A DNA stretch of 64,000 nucleotides from Stenotrophomonas acidaminiphila (GCA_002951995.1 CP019797.1:2278501-2342500), one strand, 5' to 3'; positions 1 to 8,732 are shown, numbered from the stretch's first letter. Notes: a model not told the origin generated them from the sequence alone. A program made the numbers and translations.

Positions 1-416
1 CGGAACGCCAGCAACAGGAACGACAACAGCGCGTAGGCGACCAGGATGTCGCCGGACCACAGCAGCAGCGCATGCACCAGGCCGATGCCCAGCAGGCCGA
101 GGCTGCGGCGCAGGTAGAAGCGGTTGAAGTCGCGCCCGGCGACCTCGGCGCGCTGCGCCATCACCGCGAAGCCGGCGCCGAACAGCAGCGAGAACAGGGT
201 GAAGAATTTGCCCTGCACGAAGATGTAGACGAAGGCGTCCGCCCAGCGGTCCACGCCCTGCCAGTGCGGGTCGATGCCACTGGTGGACAGGTCCAGCGGG
301 CCGACAAAGGCCTCCATGTTCATCAGCAGGATGCCCAGCAGCGCCAGTCCACGCAGGACATCGAGCGTGGCGATGCGCTCGTCCGGCGCGATCGGCTGGA
401 AAGTGGCGTTGGACAC
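1..416 (-). CDS. DUF418/YeiB-type membrane protein (N-terminal part)
   Basis: The reading frame runs off the left edge, so only about 138 N-terminal residues are present. It opens with a soluble stretch, then the DUF418 hallmark RIATLDVLRGLALLGILLMN, a second hydrophobic segment around FFTLFSLLFGAGFAVM, and a third at SLGLLGIGLVHALLLWSGD. This layout is typical of YeiB/DUF418 inner-membrane proteins, whose substrate is unknown. The start is GTG at 416, chosen because GGGGGA lies about 9 bases upstream and no in-frame ATG precedes the conserved block. Family assignment is fairly secure; function is not known. Confidence 0.75.
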   Translation of the reverse strand, partial: MSNATFQPIAPDERIATLDVLRGLALLGILLMNMEAFVGPLDLSTSGIDPHWQGVDRWADAFVYIFVQGKFFTLFSLLFGAGFAVMAQRAEVAGRDFNRFYLRRSLGLLGIGLVHALLLWSGDILVAYALLSFLLLAF

Positions 417-492
417 GTCCGTGGTTCCCCCGTGGATGGACCGGCGATTAGAGCATGCGGCCACGGCCACCGTCCGCGGCGCCGGAAAACGA

Positions 493-517
493 AACGGCCC
501 GCACAGGGCGGGCCGTT
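493..517 (-). terminator. Rho-independent terminator after slyD
   Basis: A 10-bp perfect stem (AACGGCCCGC / GCGGGCCGTT) with a 5-base loop lies 26 bases beyond the slyD stop. On the minus strand it is followed by a T-rich stretch (TTTCGTTTT). It separates slyD from the DUF418 gene. Confidence 0.7.
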
Positions 518-542
518 CGCTGCGGAATCGCCGGTCGGGCGA

Positions 543-1025
543 TCAGTGGTGGTGGCCACCGTCGCCATGCACGTGGCCGTGCTGCACTTCTTCTTCGTTG
601 GCCTCGCGGACTTCCACGATCTCCACGTCGAAGTGCAGGTCCTTGCCGGCCATCGGGTGGTTCAGGTCGACGTCGACCACGGTCATGCCGACCTTCTCGA
701 CGGTGACCGCGCGCGGGCCGAAGTTGGTCTGCAGGATCACCTGCTGGCCCGGTACCAGGCGGGTGTTGCCGAAGTGCTTCTTCGGCACGCGCTGGGTCAG
801 GCCCTCGCGGCGCTCGCCGTAGGCGTCGGCCGACTTCACGTCCACGCCGAAGCTCTCGCCGGCCTCCTTGTCCATCATCGCCGTCTCCAGGCCCGGGATG
901 ATGTTGCCGTGGCCGATCAGGATCGCCAGCGGCTCACCACGCTCGCGGGAGCTTTCGATCGGCTCCTGGCCGACTTCGGAAACGGTGTAGTGGAAACGGA
1001 CGACGCGGTCTTTTTCGATCTTCAT
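543..1025 (-). CDS. slyD: FKBP-type peptidyl-prolyl isomerase SlyD
   Basis: 160 residues. SlyD is a cytoplasmic prolyl isomerase and chaperone that also binds nickel or other metals. The start MKIEKDRVVRFHYTV is the usual SlyD N-terminus. The FKBP fold is split by the insert-in-flap domain (roughly residues 65-120), and ALDVEIVEV-like strands close the fold. The C-terminal tail is short and histidine-rich (HGHVHGDGGHHH), shorter than the E. coli tail but still a likely metal-binding segment. A TTG two codons upstream is possible, but the ATG at 1025 with GAAGAG upstream fits the family start. It appears monocistronic, followed by its own terminator. Confidence 0.95.
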   Translation of the reverse strand: MKIEKDRVVRFHYTVSEVGQEPIESSRERGEPLAILIGHGNIIPGLETAMMDKEAGESFGVDVKSADAYGERREGLTQRVPKKHFGNTRLVPGQQVILQTNFGPRAVTVEKVGMTVVDVDLNHPMAGKDLHFDVEIVEVREANEEEVQHGHVHGDGGHHH

Positions 1026-1135
1026 GCGCAACTCTTCAGTGGCTGCCCGCTGGCAGACGTTGGGACGGCCTTGCCGGCCGACGGGGAGGCGGCCATCATG
1101 GCAGCCGTCTTGAGGTGGCGCATTATCCGGGCTCC

Positions 1136-1669
1136 ATGCACATCACGCCAGTTTTCCGGTACCGCCGCTGGCGGCTGCCGGCCCTGCTCGCCGCGGCCAC
1201 GGTTCTCGCCGCCTGCGGCCATGCGCCCGCCAGGCGCCCCGCCCCGCCCCCGGCCAGCCATGCCTGGCCACAGGTGACCCCGGCCGATCCGGCCGCGGCC
1301 TCATCGGTGCTGATGCGGGCGCTGGGGCTGGTCGGCACGCCGTACCGCTATGGCGGCAATACGCCCGAATCGGGTTTCGACTGCAGCGGGCTGGTCAGCT
1401 ATGTCTACCGCGACATGCTGGCGCTGAACCTGCCGCGCACCTCGCGCGAGCTGGCCGCCGTGCAGGGCCCCCGCATCGCGCCGCGGCAGCTGGCGGCTGG
1501 CGACCTGGTGTTCTTCGGCGACAAGGGCAACGTCTGGCACGTCGGCATCTATGTCGGCGAGGGGCGCTTCGTGCACGCGCCGAGCACCGGTGGCACGGTG
1601 CGGCTGGACCATCTGGAAGGCCCGTACTGGCGCGACCACTACACCGGCGCCAAGCGCGTGCTGCATTGA
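1136..1669 (+). CDS. NlpC/P60 family lipoprotein, cell-wall hydrolase
   Basis: 177 residues. The N-terminus has a lipoprotein signal ending in a VLAAC lipobox, so the enzyme is probably anchored in an envelope membrane. After a proline-rich linker comes a complete NlpC/P60 domain. The catalytic Cys is Cys83 in FDCSGLVSYVY, and His135 (WHVGIYVG) and His147 (VHAPST) are the other active-site residues. The family cleaves peptide stems of peptidoglycan, usually D-Glu-DAP bonds. A GTG at 1115 would add seven residues ahead of the signal; ATG 1136 gives a canonical lipoprotein signal and is preferred. The gene diverges from slyD and is followed by a second NlpC/P60 gene of the same architecture. 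Confidence 0.88.
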   Translation: MHITPVFRYRRWRLPALLAAATVLAACGHAPARRPAPPPASHAWPQVTPADPAAASSVLMRALGLVGTPYRYGGNTPESGFDCSGLVSYVYRDMLALNLPRTSRELAAVQGPRIAPRQLAAGDLVFFGDKGNVWHVGIYVGEGRFVHAPSTGGTVRLDHLEGPYWRDHYTGAKRVLH

Positions 1670-1671
1670 AG

Positions 1672-1736
1672 TGTGAAAAAAGTCATAGGAAATAATGAAA
1701 ATTTAACGAAATTTGTACCTATGCACACTTTTCACA
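1672..1736. promoter_or_regulatory. AT-rich interrupted dyad between two NlpC/P60 genes
   Basis: The 105 bases between the two hydrolase genes are far richer in A/T than their surroundings. Imperfect inverted arms at 1672-1689 (TGTGAAAAAAGTCATAGG) and 1718-1736 (CCTATGCACACTTTTCACA) flank an AT-rich core that itself contains the inner dyad AAATTT-AACG-AAATTT at 1699-1714. This could be a promoter/operator region for the downstream gene or an RNA hairpin in its leader; which of these it is cannot be decided from sequence. Confidence 0.5.
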
Positions 1737-1774
1737 GGGCATGATCGCCCATCGCTTTTTTCCGTGACTGCCGC

Positions 1775-2521
1775 GTGACGAACGAAAATCCGTCCCATCC
1801 GGGTCAACCCGGTCACCGAATTCCCGCCTTCCGCCGGCTGCTGTGCGCCGCGGCCCTGGCCATCACCGCCATGCCGGCGCTCGCCCAGAGCGCTCCCGAT
1901 GCCGAGCCCGCCGCCCGCCCGGCCGGGGCCAAGCCGGACGCCCAGCGCAGCAAGGCCGACGCCGCCGCCACCGCGACCCTGGCCGCCCTGCTCCCGCACC
2001 TGGCCGCCAACGACACCATTCCGCTGATGGACCGCTCGGCGATGTTCGCCGGCGACCTCGGCCGCCTGCTCTCGGCCTACGACGCATCCAAGAGCGTGGC
2101 CGGCGCCACCGACACGGCGCTGGCCAACGACAGCGACGGCAAGGTGCAGTCGATCCTGCGCCGCGCCATGACCCTGCTAGGCACCCCGTACCGCTGGGGT
2201 GGCACCTCGCCGGACGCCGGTTTCGACTGCAGCGGCCTGGTCGGCTACGTGTTCCGCACCGCGCTGGGCATCGAGCTGCCGCGGGTGTCGCGCGAGATGG
2301 CCAGCCAGGCCAGCAACGAGCTGATCAAGGACCGTTCGGCGCTGGTCGCCGGCGACCTGGTGTTCTTCGGCCGCAGGGGCCGCGTCGACCATGTCGGCAT
2401 CTACGTCGGCGAAGGCCGCTTCCTGCATGCGCCGAGCACCGGCAAGGACGTGCGCACCGACACCCTGCTCAGCGGATACTGGGGCGACAAGTTCATGCAG
2501 GCGCGCCGCCTGGACCTGTAA
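1775..2521 (+). CDS. Secreted NlpC/P60 family cell-wall hydrolase
   Basis: 248 residues. A signal peptide (RRLLCAAALAITAMPALAQS, Sec-type, Ala-X-Ala cleavage) is followed by about 110 residues of low-complexity and helical linker, then an NlpC/P60 domain with Cys152 (FDCSGLVGYVF), His206 (VDHVGIYVG) and His218 (LHAPST). The catalytic domain closely resembles that of the gene just upstream, so the pair is probably a duplication in which one copy is a lipoprotein and this one is soluble periplasmic. The start is GTG 1775: an in-frame TGA at 1742 closes the frame upstream and there is no in-frame ATG before the signal peptide. No good Shine-Dalgarno is visible, so the start is only moderately certain. 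A strong terminator follows. Confidence 0.87.
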   Translation: MTNENPSHPGQPGHRIPAFRRLLCAAALAITAMPALAQSAPDAEPAARPAGAKPDAQRSKADAAATATLAALLPHLAANDTIPLMDRSAMFAGDLGRLLSAYDASKSVAGATDTALANDSDGKVQSILRRAMTLLGTPYRWGGTSPDAGFDCSGLVGYVFRTALGIELPRVSREMASQASNELIKDRSALVAGDLVFFGRRGRVDHVGIYVGEGRFLHAPSTGKDVRTDTLLSGYWGDKFMQARRLDL

Positions 2522-2545
2522 CCGGCGTCCCGGGGTGCCTCTTGC

Positions 2546-2573
2546 AAAGCCGCGGCTCCGCCGCGGCTTTTTT
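2546..2573 (+). terminator. Rho-independent terminator
   Basis: A 10-bp perfect stem AAAGCCGCGG / CCGCGGCTTT with loop CTCCG, followed by a run of T, 25 bases after the NlpC/P60 stop codon. The reverse strand also ends in a T-run, so it may act in both directions and serve the convergent M16 gene. Confidence 0.85.
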
Positions 2574-2652
2574 CATGCCTGTCCCCGGATGGCGCCAGCC
2601 ACCTGGCCGCCGTGTCTCCGGGCCGGAGTCGCTCCGGCCCGGATGGGGTGCC

Positions 2653-4074
2653 TCAGCGCTGCTCGACGCCGAACGGGCCGAACGGCTCCAGCTGCGGGGC
2701 GACCGCATCGCGGTCACCGACCACGATCACCGACTGCGCTTCCGGCGCGTAGTAACGCGCGGCCACCGCCTGCAGTGCCGCCGCGTCCACCGCACGGATC
2801 CTGCCCACGTACTGGCCCAGGAACTCCGGCGGCAGCCCGGCGAGCCAGTTGCTGGCCAGGGTGCCGGCCACCGTGGCCTGCAACTGGTTGCTGATCAGGT
2901 AGCCGCCGGCGACATAGCGCTTGGTCGATTCCAATTCGGCGGCCGGTACCGGCTCCTTGCCCAGCCGGTCGAACTCCCTCATGAACTCGTGCAGGGACGC
3001 GCCGGTGACCTCGTTGCGCACGTCGGCCGACGCCACCAGGTTGCCGCCGGCGCGCAGCGCCGCCAGGCCCGCGCCGGCACCGTAGGTGTAGCCCTTTTCC
3101 TCGCGCAGGTTCTGGTTGAGGCGGCTGCTGATGCCACTGCCCAGCACGGTGCTGGCCAGTTGCAGCGGCACGTAGTCCGGGTCGGTGGCGGCGATGGCCG
3201 GGCGCCCGATCCGGAATGTCGACTGCACGCTGCCCGGGCGCGGCAGTATCGTGCGTTGCGCCGGGGCCTGGCGCGGCGCGGGCGCGGTGTCGGCGACCGC
3301 ATCGCCCTGCCCCCGCCAGTCGCCGAAGGCACGCTCGGCCTCGGCGAACGCGGTCGCAGCGTCGATCCGGCCGGTGATCACCAGCAGGCCATGCCCGGGG
3401 CGGAAGCGACGCGCGTGTTCGCGCTTGAGCGCGGCCGGGGTCAGGGCCGGCAAAGTGGCGTGGTCGAGTTGCGTGCGCGCATACGGGTGGTCGCCATAGA
3501 CCGCCTGCAGCAGCGCGCGCGAGGCACGGAAGCCCGGCTGCGCCTCGGCCGCCTTCAGCTCCTGGGCGGCGTTGGCCCGGGCCAGTTCCACTTCGTTGTC
3601 GGCGAAGGCCGGGGTGCGGGCGACTTCGGCGAGCAGCGCCAGCATCGGCTTGGCCTGCGAGGCCAGTGCAGAGCCGCTCAGCAGCAGGCCGTCGACGCTG
3701 GCGACGGCGCTGACGCTGCCGCCCATGCCCTGGGCCAGCTCGGCGATCTGGCGCGCGTCGTGCGCCTGGGTGCCAGCGCTCAACAGCCGCGCCAGTACGG
3801 TGGCGAAGCCGGGCGTGGCGGCGGCATCGGCGGCCAGCCCGGCACCGCGCATGGCCAGCACGTAGTCCACGCGTGGCAGCCCGTTGCGGGGCACGACCCA
3901 CACTTCCAGGCCATTGGCCAGGGTCCTGCGCGATATTTCCGGCACCGGCAGCGGTTTGTCGGCGGCATAGTCCGGCAGGCCGGCGGGCAGCGCCGCGGGG
4001 GCGGCGCCCGCGCCGGTCGGGGCGAGCGACAGGGCCAGGCCCATCGCGAGCAGGCAGGGTATCGGCTTGATCAT
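2653..4074 (-). CDS. M16 family peptidase-like protein, non-catalytic partner
   Basis: 473 residues with a signal peptide (ending GAGAAPA), so periplasmic. It has the two-lobed M16 (pitrilysin/processing-peptidase) layout: an N-terminal M16 domain starting at RRTLANGLEVWVVPRN and a C-terminal inactive-type domain with NLREEKGYTYGAGA, the Arg/Tyr substrate-binding motif. The zinc motif HxxEH is absent at the expected place. M16 enzymes of this size often work as a heterodimer of one zinc-binding subunit and one R/Y-motif subunit; the neighbouring upstream gene carries HxxEH, so this protein is inferred to be the non-catalytic subunit. The start ATG 4074 has GTGAGG upstream and lies only 10 bases beyond the upstream gene's stop, indicating one operon. 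Confidence 0.9.
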   Translation of the reverse strand: MIKPIPCLLAMGLALSLAPTGAGAAPAALPAGLPDYAADKPLPVPEISRRTLANGLEVWVVPRNGLPRVDYVLAMRGAGLAADAAATPGFATVLARLLSAGTQAHDARQIAELAQGMGGSVSAVASVDGLLLSGSALASQAKPMLALLAEVARTPAFADNEVELARANAAQELKAAEAQPGFRASRALLQAVYGDHPYARTQLDHATLPALTPAALKREHARRFRPGHGLLVITGRIDAATAFAEAERAFGDWRGQGDAVADTAPAPRQAPAQRTILPRPGSVQSTFRIGRPAIAATDPDYVPLQLASTVLGSGISSRLNQNLREEKGYTYGAGAGLAALRAGGNLVASADVRNEVTGASLHEFMREFDRLGKEPVPAAELESTKRYVAGGYLISNQLQATVAGTLASNWLAGLPPEFLGQYVGRIRAVDAAALQAVAARYYAPEAQSVIVVGDRDAVAPQLEPFGPFGVEQR

Positions 4075-4084
4075 GGCGGTGTCC

Positions 4085-5452
4085 TCACTTCTGCGCGGCG
4101 GGGGCCAGCATCGCCGCCGGCTTGCGGTCGATGACGGTGCGGTTGGCGGTGGTCAGGTAGGTGCGCGCGGCGCGCTGTACGTCGGCGGCGTCCACCGCTT
4201 CGATCCATCCCGGGATCCGGTTGACCACCTGGGCGTCGCCCCACAGCGCCTGCAGCTTGGCCAGCGCGTCGGCGCGGTCCAGGAACATTTCCAGGCCGTC
4301 GTACCACTGCGCCAGCAACTGGGTCTTGACCCGCGCCAGCGTGGCTGCGTCCACGCCCTCGCTGGCGACCCGGGCGATCTCCGCGTCGATCCCGGACAAC
4401 ACCGCGTCGGCATCGTGGTCGGGCTTGTACATGGCAAACACCACGAACAGGGTGGGACCGTCGTACTCCCAGGCGCTGGTCAGGCCATAGAGCGAGTCGA
4501 CGTTCAACGCCAGCTGGCGCTCCTTGACCAGGCCCTGGTGCAGGCGCGAAGCCTCGCCATTGGCCAGCAGCGCGCCCAGCACCGCCATCGGCGCCTGGTC
4601 GCGGCTGCCGCGGTCGGGCATCTTCCAGCCCACCGCCAGCGCCGGCACCTGCGCCAGCGCATCGGACTGCTGCAGGCGGATTTCCTTGGTATTGAGGCCT
4701 TCGGCGTAGTCCGGTCGTGGCGGCGTCGGCCGCGCCGGGATGTCGCCGAAGTAGCGTTTGGCCAGGGCGAAGCCCTGTTCCGGGGTGACGTCGCCGGCGA
4801 TGGACAGCACCGCGTTGTTGGGGCCGTAGTAATCGCGGTGGAAGGCGCGCACGTCGTCGAGGCTGGCGTTCTCCAGATCGTGGAAGCTGCCGTAGCCGTC
4901 ATGGTTGTTCTCCCACTTGGAGAACGCGTGCTGGCCGATGTCGATCCACATGAAGCCGCCATAGGGCTGGTTCTGGACGTTGTTGCGGATCTCCTCCTTG
5001 ACCACGTCCTGCTGGTTCTTCAGCGTTTCCGGGTTGAAGTCCAGCGTGCGCATCCGGTCCGCTTCCAGCCACAGCATCGGCTCCAGCGCCGAGACCGGCG
5101 CGGTTTCGATGTAGTTGGTGAAGTCGGCACGGGTGGAGCCGTTGTTGCGGCCGCCACCGCCGGTGATCACGCTGTCGAACACGCCCTTGCGCGCCTGCGG
5201 CGTGCCCTGGAACATCAGGTGTTCGAACAGGTGCGCAAAACCCGTGCGGTTGCGAGGTTCCAGGCGCATGCCGACGCGGTAGACCACGCTGATCCCGACC
5301 ACCGGCGCGCTGTGGTCCTCGGACACCACCACGGTCAGGCCGTTGTCGAGTTTCTCGACCGTCACCGGCACCCGCCACTGGTCGGCGTCGGCGGCAGCGG
5401 CCGTGCCGGCCAGCGCGCAGCCGGCCAGCAGGAGCATTCGTTGCAGCATCAT
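4085..5452 (-). CDS. M16 family zinc metallopeptidase, catalytic subunit
   Basis: 455 residues, with a signal peptide ending AGTAAAADA. The catalytic zinc motif is intact: His74-Leu-Phe-Glu77-His78 in FAHLFEHLMFQGT, and the distal glutamate is in VVKEEIRNNV. The C-terminal M16 domain follows. Members degrade short peptides in the periplasm or process membrane proteins. Start choice: ATG 5452 is preceded by AAAGGAG at ideal spacing; a longer frame to 5503 lacks a ribosome site and would bury the signal peptide. It is the first gene of a two-gene operon with the HxxEH-less paralogue, an arrangement that predicts an obligate heterodimer. Confidence 0.92.
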   Translation of the reverse strand: MMLQRMLLLAGCALAGTAAAADADQWRVPVTVEKLDNGLTVVVSEDHSAPVVGISVVYRVGMRLEPRNRTGFAHLFEHLMFQGTPQARKGVFDSVITGGGGRNNGSTRADFTNYIETAPVSALEPMLWLEADRMRTLDFNPETLKNQQDVVKEEIRNNVQNQPYGGFMWIDIGQHAFSKWENNHDGYGSFHDLENASLDDVRAFHRDYYGPNNAVLSIAGDVTPEQGFALAKRYFGDIPARPTPPRPDYAEGLNTKEIRLQQSDALAQVPALAVGWKMPDRGSRDQAPMAVLGALLANGEASRLHQGLVKERQLALNVDSLYGLTSAWEYDGPTLFVVFAMYKPDHDADAVLSGIDAEIARVASEGVDAATLARVKTQLLAQWYDGLEMFLDRADALAKLQALWGDAQVVNRIPGWIEAVDAADVQRAARTYLTTANRTVIDRKPAAMLAPAAQK

Positions 5453-5558
5453 GGAGCGACTCCTTTCGTTGTCATGGACGGGCCGGATGGCCGCCGCCCC
5501 CATGATGCACCCGCCTCGCGCGGATGGCCGTCCCCGGGCAGGCCCCGGCGACGGGCGG

Positions 5559-6869
5559 TCAGTCCACCCCGACGCCGGGACGGACCGGGGCGTCGTAGAC
5601 CTGCCGGTCCAGCAGCCCGGTTTCCTTGGCCACGATCACCGGCACCACCATCTGCCCGGTGACGTTGGTCATGGTGCGCATCATGTCCAGCACGCGGTCG
5701 ATGGCGTACAGGTAGCCGATGGTCTCCAGCGGCAGGTTGGCCGCGCTCAGCACCACGGTGGCCATGACCACCGCGGTACCCGGCACGCCGGCGGTGCCGA
5801 AGCTGCCCAGCACCGAAGCAATCAGCACCACCACGTACTGCTCCGGGGTCAGCGGCACCCCGGTGTACTGGGCGATGAACACCGCGCACAGCGCCGGGTA
5901 GATCGCACCGCAGCCGTCCATCTTGATGCTCGCGCCCAGCGGCACCGCGAATGACGCGTAGTCCTTGTTGACGCCCAGGTTGGCGGTGATCGAGCGCATC
6001 GCCGCCGGCATCGCCGCGAAGCTCGACGAGGCCACGAACGCCACCTGCATGCCCGGCGCGGCACCGCGGAAGAACTTGATCGGGTTCAGCCCGTGGGCGA
6101 GCAGCAGGCCGCTGTAGACCACCACGATATGCAGCGCGCAGGCCACGTACAGCGCCAGCACGAAACTGCCCAGCGGCAGCAGCTTCTCGAAGCCATAACT
6201 GCCGACCAGGCCGGCGATCAGGCCGAAGGTGCCCAGCGGGGTCATCTCCAGCACGAAGCGGGTGACCTGGATCATGACCTCGCTCAGCTGCCCGGTGAGC
6301 CTGCGCGCCTCGCCGACCTTGTCGCCGAGCTTGACCATGGCAAAGCCGAGCAGGCCGGCGAAGAAGATCACCGGCAGGATCGAGCCGCGCCCGGCGGCCA
6401 GCACGGTCTCGCCGGCGGCGTTGACCTTGGTACCGATGCCCGACAGCGCGTAGAACACGTTGGACGGCACCACGTCCATCAGCACCTTGGCCACCGACGG
6501 CACGTCGCGCGGGGTATAGGCGCTGTCCATGGCCAGGCTCAGGCCGCCGGTGCCCGGCTGCATCAGCGTGCCAACGCCCAGCCCAACGCATACCGCCAGC
6601 GCCGCGGTGATGATGAACCACAGGAAGGTGCGCCCGCCCAGCGCCACCACCGATTTCTGCCCGTGCAGCGAGCCGATGGCGCTGATCACCGCGAAGAACA
6701 CCAGCGGCACGGCGATCATCTTGATCAGGGTGACGTAAAGCTCGCCCAGCGGGCCGAACCAGAGCTCGGCGGCCGGGCCCAGCGCCCAGCCGGCCAGCGC
6801 GCCAAGCACGAAGCCGCCTGCCACGCGCTGCCAGAACGGAATCCGCAACCAGGCAGAAACCAGCTTCAT
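5559..6869 (-). CDS. SLC1/DAACS dicarboxylate-amino acid symporter with altered cation site
   Basis: 436 residues, inner-membrane, with the usual eight transmembrane helices and two re-entrant hairpins of the glutamate/dicarboxylate transporter family. HP1 carries the serine-rich SSSFAAMPAAM, HP2 has GTAGVPGTAVVM, and TM8 has RVLDMMRTMTNVTG. Two positions that bind sodium in the archaeal homologue GltPh differ: the TM7 motif reads KMDG instead of NMDG (Lys316 where GltPh has Asn310), and TM8 ends NVTGQ instead of NVTGD (Gln406 where GltPh has Asp405). The residue alignment was made by eye, but the motifs are unambiguous. Substrate cannot be assigned. The gene diverges from the alkaline phosphatase. 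Confidence 0.9.
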   Translation of the reverse strand: MKLVSAWLRIPFWQRVAGGFVLGALAGWALGPAAELWFGPLGELYVTLIKMIAVPLVFFAVISAIGSLHGQKSVVALGGRTFLWFIITAALAVCVGLGVGTLMQPGTGGLSLAMDSAYTPRDVPSVAKVLMDVVPSNVFYALSGIGTKVNAAGETVLAAGRGSILPVIFFAGLLGFAMVKLGDKVGEARRLTGQLSEVMIQVTRFVLEMTPLGTFGLIAGLVGSYGFEKLLPLGSFVLALYVACALHIVVVYSGLLLAHGLNPIKFFRGAAPGMQVAFVASSSFAAMPAAMRSITANLGVNKDYASFAVPLGASIKMDGCGAIYPALCAVFIAQYTGVPLTPEQYVVVLIASVLGSFGTAGVPGTAVVMATVVLSAANLPLETIGYLYAIDRVLDMMRTMTNVTGQMVVPVIVAKETGLLDRQVYDAPVRPGVGVD

Positions 6870-7017
6870 AGGGGAATCCGGGGACTTTTTTCAGGAACCG
6901 GCACGATAGCGCAAGCCCGCGGGCGGCACGACGCCAGCGCGGAAAAGCTGCGTGTCATCGGCATGCCTTTTCAGGATCGTCATAATGGCCGCCTGTTCCG
7001 GATTCATGGTCGATCGC

Positions 7018-8715
7018 ATGCGCCACGCCCCTTCCCTGCTCGCCGCCCTGTCCACCCTGCTGCTCGGCGCCTGCGCCAGCACCGCCGCGCCCCGCGCGCC
7101 GCAGGCCCTCGCCGTCGAGGTGCCGGCGGTCAGCCACCCGCAGGGCGAGACGCCGCAATGGTGGTACCGCGCCGGCGCCGCGCAGGCCGCCGGCAATGGC
7201 GCCATGGCCGGCAAGGCGAAGAACGTGATCCTGTTCCTGGGCGACGGCATGAGCCTGACCACCGTGGCTGCCGCGCGCATCCTCGAGGGCCAGCGTCACG
7301 GCAACCCGGGCGAGGAGAACCTGCTGTCCTGGGAGCGCTTCCCGGCGACCGCCTTCAGCAAGACCTACAACACCGACTCGCAGACGCCGGACTCGGCCGG
7401 CACCATGACCGCCATCACCACGGGCGTGAAGACCCACATGGGCGCCATTGGCGTCAGCGCCGGCAGCCGCAGCGACTGCGCCGACAGCCTGGGCAAGCAT
7501 GCGCTGACCTGGCTGCAGCTGGCCGACAGCGCCGGCATGGCCACCGGCGTGGTGTCCACCGCGCGCCTGACCCACGCCACCCCGGCGGCGACCTACGCGC
7601 ATTCGCCCGACCGCAACTGGGAGAACGACACCGACGTGCCCGAAGCGGCCCGCGCCGCCGGCTGCGTGGACATCGCCCAGCAGTTGCTGTCGACCACGCG
7701 CTACGGCCGTGGCCCGCTGGTCGCGCTGGGCGGCGGCCGCGGCCAGTTCACCACCGTCAACGAGCAGGATCCGGAGTATGCCGACAAGGTCGGCCTGCGC
7801 CTGGACGGCCGCAACCTGGTGGCCGAATGGCAGGCCGCGCACCCGCAGGGGGCCTACGTGTGGAATGCCGCGCAGCTCAAGGCCGCGGCCGATGCCCCGG
7901 CGCTGCTGGGCCTGTTCGAGCCGGACCACATGCAGTACGAGCACGACCGCGCCCGCGACCCGGCCGGCGAGCCGTCGCTGGCCGAGCTGACCCGCGCGGC
8001 CATCGCCAACCTGTCCCGGCATCCGGAAGGCTATGTGCTGATGGTGGAGGGCGCGCGCATCGACCACGCCAACCACAGCGGCAATGCGGCGCGCGCACTG
8101 GGCGACACCATCGCCCTGTCCGACGCGGTGCGCGCGGCGGCCGAAGCGACCTCGGCCGATGACACCCTGATCATCGTCACCGCCGACCATTCGCACACGC
8201 TCAACTTCGTCGGCTACCCGGCGCGCGGCAACCCGATCCTGGGCAAGGTCAAGGACAAGGGCGGCGAGGACGGTGCCGGCGGCCTCGACCTGGCGCGCGA
8301 CGCCACCGGCCTGCCCTACACCACGCTCAGCTATGCCAACGGTCCCGGCTACACCGGCGCCAGCAACCGCCAGCCGGCCGGCCCCAAGACCTTCCCGCAC
8401 GCGCCCAGCAGCTACGAGCCGGCGCGCGGCCGCCCGGACCTGACCCACGTCGACACCGAGCACCCGGACTACATGCAGGAAGCGCTGGTCCCGGCCAAGG
8501 CCGAATCGCACGGCGGCGAGGACGTCGGCATCTGGGCGCGCGGCCCCGGCAGCACCGCGGTGCGCGGCACGCTGGAGCAGAACGCCATCTACCACCTGAT
8601 CGTGCAGGCCACCCCGCGCCTGCGCGAGCGCCTGTGTGAACAGGGCACGTGCGACGCGCAGGGCGTGCCGGTGGAACTGCCGCAGCCGGTGAAGTTCGAA
8701 CGCAAGGCGCCGTAA
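7018..8715 (+). CDS. Alkaline phosphatase family lipoprotein
   Basis: 565 residues. The preferred ATG 7018 gives a compact lipoprotein signal ending LLLGAC (Cys19); ATGs at 6985 and 7006 only lengthen the positive N-region. The PF00245 alkaline phosphatase core is complete: Asp76 in VILFLGDGMS, the nucleophile Ser126 in DSAGTMTA, the metal ligands in RIDHANHSG and ADHSHTLNF, and a C-terminal SHGGEDVGIWARGPG block with the last metal-binding His. It should release phosphate from monoesters at the cell envelope. No Pho box was recognised in the short divergent intergenic region. The closest known group is the longer PhoA-like phosphatases of Xanthomonadaceae. Confidence 0.93.
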   Translation: MRHAPSLLAALSTLLLGACASTAAPRAPQALAVEVPAVSHPQGETPQWWYRAGAAQAAGNGAMAGKAKNVILFLGDGMSLTTVAAARILEGQRHGNPGEENLLSWERFPATAFSKTYNTDSQTPDSAGTMTAITTGVKTHMGAIGVSAGSRSDCADSLGKHALTWLQLADSAGMATGVVSTARLTHATPAATYAHSPDRNWENDTDVPEAARAAGCVDIAQQLLSTTRYGRGPLVALGGGRGQFTTVNEQDPEYADKVGLRLDGRNLVAEWQAAHPQGAYVWNAAQLKAAADAPALLGLFEPDHMQYEHDRARDPAGEPSLAELTRAAIANLSRHPEGYVLMVEGARIDHANHSGNAARALGDTIALSDAVRAAAEATSADDTLIIVTADHSHTLNFVGYPARGNPILGKVKDKGGEDGAGGLDLARDATGLPYTTLSYANGPGYTGASNRQPAGPKTFPHAPSSYEPARGRPDLTHVDTEHPDYMQEALVPAKAESHGGEDVGIWARGPGSTAVRGTLEQNAIYHLIVQATPRLRERLCEQGTCDAQGVPVELPQPVKFERKAP

Positions 8716-8732
8716 ACCACGCGCGACGGCAC

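Noticed and set aside
1843..4134. 763-codon plus-strand frame across the second NlpC/P60 gene and the first M16 gene
   Set aside because: It is out of frame with the hydrolase, antisense to the peptidase, and Arg/Gly/Ala-rich without motifs.
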